In this document: piece by piece, positions 61,707-64,000 of the stretch
How the letters are laid out: each line of letters begins with the position of its first letter
Numbering within the stretch: the stretch's first letter is position 1
NCBI RefSeq assembly: GCF_013090115.1
Contig: NZ_JABFNN010000039.1
Location: 372,001-436,000, forward strand
DNA: 64,000 nucleotides
Reading direction: 5' to 3'
Source: Flagellimonas amphidinii
GTDB taxonomy: Bacteria; Bacteroidota; Bacteroidia; Flavobacteriales; Flavobacteriaceae
The notes under the pieces: model-generated
Database searches by the model: none
What the model saw: the letters and a program-made list of their open reading frames with translations, nothing else
Told to the model about the DNA's origin: nothing
Translations under genes and position numbers: made by a program

Positions 61707-63173
61707 TTAATTTAAGCATATGTGCCTATTGTCAATTTTTGTTACTTTCAATATGCGGTCATAGGCTCTGGCAGAAAGATTCAATCGTTGCATTGCATTT
61801 CCCAATAGTTCCTTGGATGTGGAATCCAACACACAAAATTGCCGGATCTGCTTGGTTCCCATTTGTGCGTTGTAATGTATGTGGTCAAAATCTGAAAATC
61901 TTCGGTTTTGAATTGCCCTTGCAGCCACAACACGCTTGCGAATGATCTTGCTGCTCTCCCCCTTTCTTTCTTCGGAAAGCTTTTCAAAAGGAACAGGACT
62001 CACCTCAATATGGATATCAATTCTATCCAATAAAGGACCCGAAATCTTGCCAAGATACCGTTGCATTTCAGCAGGTGAAGACACTACTGGCGCATCTGGG
62101 TCATTAAAATACCCCCCAGGGCTTGGGTTCATGCTTGCTACCAACATGAAACTGCTGGGATACGTTACGGCAAACTTTGCTCTAGATATTGTTACTTCTC
62201 TATCCTCCATGGGTTGACGCAATACTTCCAATACCCTTCGTTCAAATTCTGGAAGCTCATCCAAAAATAGAACCCCATTGTGCGACAATGAAATTTCTCC
62301 AGGTTGTGGGTAACTTCCCCCTCCCACTAGAGCTGCGCTGCTTATGGTGTGATGAGGGCTACGAAAAGGTCTTTCTTGCATCAGCCCAACATTATCCACC
62401 TTACCCACTACACTATGGATCTTGGTGGTTTCCAATGCTTCTTGAAGTGTCATTTGAGGCAAAATGGAAGGTAATCTTTTAGCTAGCATGGTTTTTCCCG
62501 ATCCTGGTGGACCTATCAAAATGATATTATGTCCCCCAGCCGCAGCAATTTCCATACAGCGCTTGATGCTTTCTTGCCCCATCACATCAGAAAAATCAAA
62601 CGCTGTTGAATTCTGATTTGCACAAAACTCTTCTTGAATATCAACCTGTGTTCTTTCCAAAGGCGTTCCTGAATCAAAATGGGCAATCACTTCCTCAATA
62701 TTGTTCACCCCATAGACTTCAAGACCTTTTACTACTGCTGCCTCCCTGGCATTTTCAAAAGGCAGGATAAACCTTTTAAAACCTTCTTCATGAGCTTTTA
62801 GGGCAATGGGTAAAGCTCCCTTAATGGGTTGAAGGTTCCCATCCAAAGACAACTCTCCCATGATCAAGTATTTTTCTATGTCATCGGATTTTATCTGATT
62901 GGATGCTGCCAAAATGCCCACTGCCAAGGTCAAATCATATGCAGAGCCTTCTTTACGCAGGTCTGCAGGAGCCATATTGATGGTGATTTTTTTGCCGGGA
63001 ATTTTATATCCAATATTTTGAAGCGCCGCTGCAATTCTGTAATTACTTTCTTTGATGGCATTATCGGGAAGGCCAACTAGGTGGTACCCTATTCCTTTGT
63101 CTACATTGACTTCAACGGTAATGGTAGTTGCTTCAATACCAAATACAGCGCTTCCGTAAACTTTTTTGAGCAT
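61707..63173 (-). CDS. comM: ComM/YifB Mg-chelatase-like protein, C-terminally truncated by the element
   Basis: The frame gives 488 residues. Residues 1-477 are normal ComM: the Lon-like N-terminal domain, Walker A GPPGSGKTMLAKRLP (near 219), LFLDELPEF (near 300), SMNPSPGG, and LSARAYDRILKV. The last 11 residues (TKIDNRHICLN) come from the element. The true last 34 codons lie 18.4 kb away at 43219-43329. ComM is a branch-migration helicase in natural transformation. Whether the truncated protein still works is open: the AAA+ core is whole, the C-terminal helix is lost. Confidence 0.92.
   Translation of the reverse strand: MLKKVYGSAVFGIEATTITVEVNVDKGIGYHLVGLPDNAIKESNYRIAAALQNIGYKIPGKKITINMAPADLRKEGSAYDLTLAVGILAASNQIKSDDIEKYLIMGELSLDGNLQPIKGALPIALKAHEEGFKRFILPFENAREAAVVKGLEVYGVNNIEEVIAHFDSGTPLERTQVDIQEEFCANQNSTAFDFSDVMGQESIKRCMEIAAAGGHNIILIGPPGSGKTMLAKRLPSILPQMTLQEALETTKIHSVVGKVDNVGLMQERPFRSPHHTISSAALVGGGSYPQPGEISLSHNGVLFLDELPEFERRVLEVLRQPMEDREVTISRAKFAVTYPSSFMLVASMNPSPGGYFNDPDAPVVSSPAEMQRYLGKISGPLLDRIDIHIEVSPVPFEKLSEERKGESSKIIRKRVVAARAIQNRRFSDFDHIHYNAQMGTKQIRQFCVLDSTSKELLGNAMQRLNLSARAYDRILKVTKIDNRHICLN
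61740..61750. other. Right element-chromosome junction (att site)
   Basis: On the minus strand comM sequence continues through ATA TTG AAA GTA and then leaves the family at ACA. With GCT AAG GTG GCC at the left end, the crossover lies in AAA GTA. Both sides encode Lys-Val. Confidence 0.7.
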
Positions 63174-63227
63174 AAGCGGTCTTGAAAAAAATAGTCTTGT
63201 TGAACGTGACCGCCAAGATATTCAATC

Positions 63228-64000
63228 CTACTCCACAACAAGCCACTCTTTGACGGATACCGGGTTCCCAGTTGACGTAAAGCCCTCTAGAACCAACTCG
63301 TATACTCCAGGAACATCAGAAGTATAAAACACAACCTCTTTAGAACCCTCGGTCAGTTTAAAATTAGGTTCCCAATAGAGTTGGTGCCTAAAGTCTGGTG
63401 TTCTTTCTGATTTTTGGTTTTCAGTATATTCCTGATTGAAATATTCCTTCTTGGATTCTGGCTTGAATAAATCCACATTGATAATATGTGGTGTAAAAAA
63501 ATCACTATAAAAATCACCCTCAATGGTTTTAAAAGAAATGATTCCCTGAAACATTTGTGATCCCAACAGTACTTTCTCCCTAGAAAAACTAATGGTATTT
63601 ATTTTTTTGGCGCTGAAATCCATAATATCCTCGTGCTTTTTGATAAATAAACCATCTACAAAAACCATTGGGAACAATGCATTATTGGTAAAGCCTTCGG
63701 AAGGACGCACTTCAAAAACCCTACTCCCATCATCTAATTTTCTTATCCCCACTTGGTCCACAACTTCAACAATGGTCTCTGGAATGCTATTAAATCGAGT
63801 ATAGTCATCCAAATCATAGACCTCTGTATACTTTCTATAAAAAGGGGATATGTGATTTGCAGGCACAATGGAATCCAATTTGGCTTCGCGATATACATTT
63901 TCAATTTGATTGTAGATACTTTTTTGAAGTATATAATCCTTCATGTTTTTTGAAAGCTCAAAATTGGAAAACTCAAACCCGTTATATTCACGGACAGGGT
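63228..64000 (-). CDS. C-terminal part of a large exported-type protein
   Basis: The frame stays open past its first internal ATG (63944) to the window edge (PVREYNGFEFSNFELSKN), so only the last 256 residues are seen. They contain VEVVDQVGIRKLDDGSRVFEVRP and ALFPMVFVDGLFI, which resemble the plug-like loop in the large TonB-linked or MG2/Ig-type proteins of Flavobacteriaceae, and end with a beta-sandwich (GVYELVLEGFTSTGNPVSVKEWLVVE). It lies upstream of comM on the same strand. The family remains uncertain. Confidence 0.6.
   Translation of the reverse strand, partial: PVREYNGFEFSNFELSKNMKDYILQKSIYNQIENVYREAKLDSIVPANHISPFYRKYTEVYDLDDYTRFNSIPETIVEVVDQVGIRKLDDGSRVFEVRPSEGFTNNALFPMVFVDGLFIKKHEDIMDFSAKKINTISFSREKVLLGSQMFQGIISFKTIEGDFYSDFFTPHIINVDLFKPESKKEYFNQEYTENQKSERTPDFRHQLYWEPNFKLTEGSKEVVFYTSDVPGVYELVLEGFTSTGNPVSVKEWLVVE

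Larger units (their letters stand above)
43330..61745. mobile_element. 18.4-kb serine-recombinase element inserted in comM
   Basis: The element is bounded by the two halves of comM and starts with a large serine recombinase. It carries a polymerase, a tyrosine recombinase, an XRE regulator, a DUF5131-ParB fusion and about 15 genes without known function. No relaxase, coupling protein or type IV secretion gene is visible, so it is an island or mobilisable element instead of a conjugative one. A 7-bp inverted repeat GTGGTAT / ATACCAC at 61620-61642 lies near the right end. TTG starts and AT-rich gaps are frequent in its central part. Confidence 0.88.

Noticed and set aside
43330-61745. Classification as a conjugative element or prophage
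   Set aside because: No relaxase, coupling ATPase, secretion genes, capsid, terminase or tail genes are visible.
1-64000. tRNA, rRNA and CRISPR arrays
   Set aside because: Reading the gaps showed no cloverleaf-like sequence, no rRNA stretch and no regularly spaced repeats; a dedicated tRNA or covariance search could not be run.

Overview
The window looks like chromosomal DNA of a marine-type member of the Bacteroidota, most likely the family Flavobacteriaceae. The signs are AT-rich DNA, many short lipoprotein signal peptides, DUF2911, DUF4468 and FIST proteins, class II IlvC, PxpABC, and boxes of the TAnnTTTG type upstream of genes. The genus cannot be fixed from sequence alone. No rRNA, tRNA or CRISPR array was seen.

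Bases 1-21300 are ordinary core genome: the end of a restriction-like gene, a family 2 glycosyltransferase, an OmpA-type lipoprotein, a YciO/Sua5 protein, a sensor kinase, a UvrD/PcrA helicase, a DsrE protein, an M20 peptidase with an FMN-dependent glutamate-synthase-like protein, a degenerate OmpA-like paralogue, a large lipoprotein, a patatin, an M1 aminopeptidase, RecG and a DUF2911/TPR protein.

Bases 21700-38750 hold branched-chain amino acid synthesis. The + strand operon leuC-leuD-cimA-like-leuB ends in a terminator. After a FIST/hybrid-kinase pair and a GapN-type dehydrogenase comes the - strand operon ilvD-ilvB-methyltransferase-ilvN-ilvC-ilvA. Upstream of ilvD there is a complete attenuator: an 18-residue leader peptide with a Val-Val-Ile-Ile-Ile run, a terminator hairpin, and an alternative pairing that joins the leader stop-codon region to the 5' arm of the terminator. 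Upstream of that lies an operon for 5-oxoproline use: an NRAMP-related permease without the usual metal ligands, then pxpA-pxpB-pxpC.

Bases about 43330-61745 are an integrated mobile element of about 18.4 kb that splits comM (yifB). The last 34 codons of comM sit at 43219-43329 and the rest at 61746-63173. Joining them restores a normal 511-residue ComM. A large serine recombinase gene lies 70 bases inside the left end. Next come a non-coding segment with repeats, three small proteins and a divergent single-subunit polymerase that has the motifs of superfamily A polymerases and T7-like RNA polymerases (probably TV-Pol). A catalytic-domain-only tyrosine recombinase then opens a 7-kb block of poorly known, immunity-like and lipoprotein genes. 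That block is bounded by two copies of a direct repeat, a layout like the recombinase-associated immunity islands of gut Bacteroidales. The right part has an XRE regulator, a DUF5131-ParB fusion with a palindrome at its promoter, a divergent acidic protein of unknown function, and small genes of unknown function, one of which has a broken paralogue 5 kb away. No relaxase or conjugation gene was seen, so the element does not look self-transmissible.

Beyond comM the window ends inside a larger protein gene that runs off the right edge.
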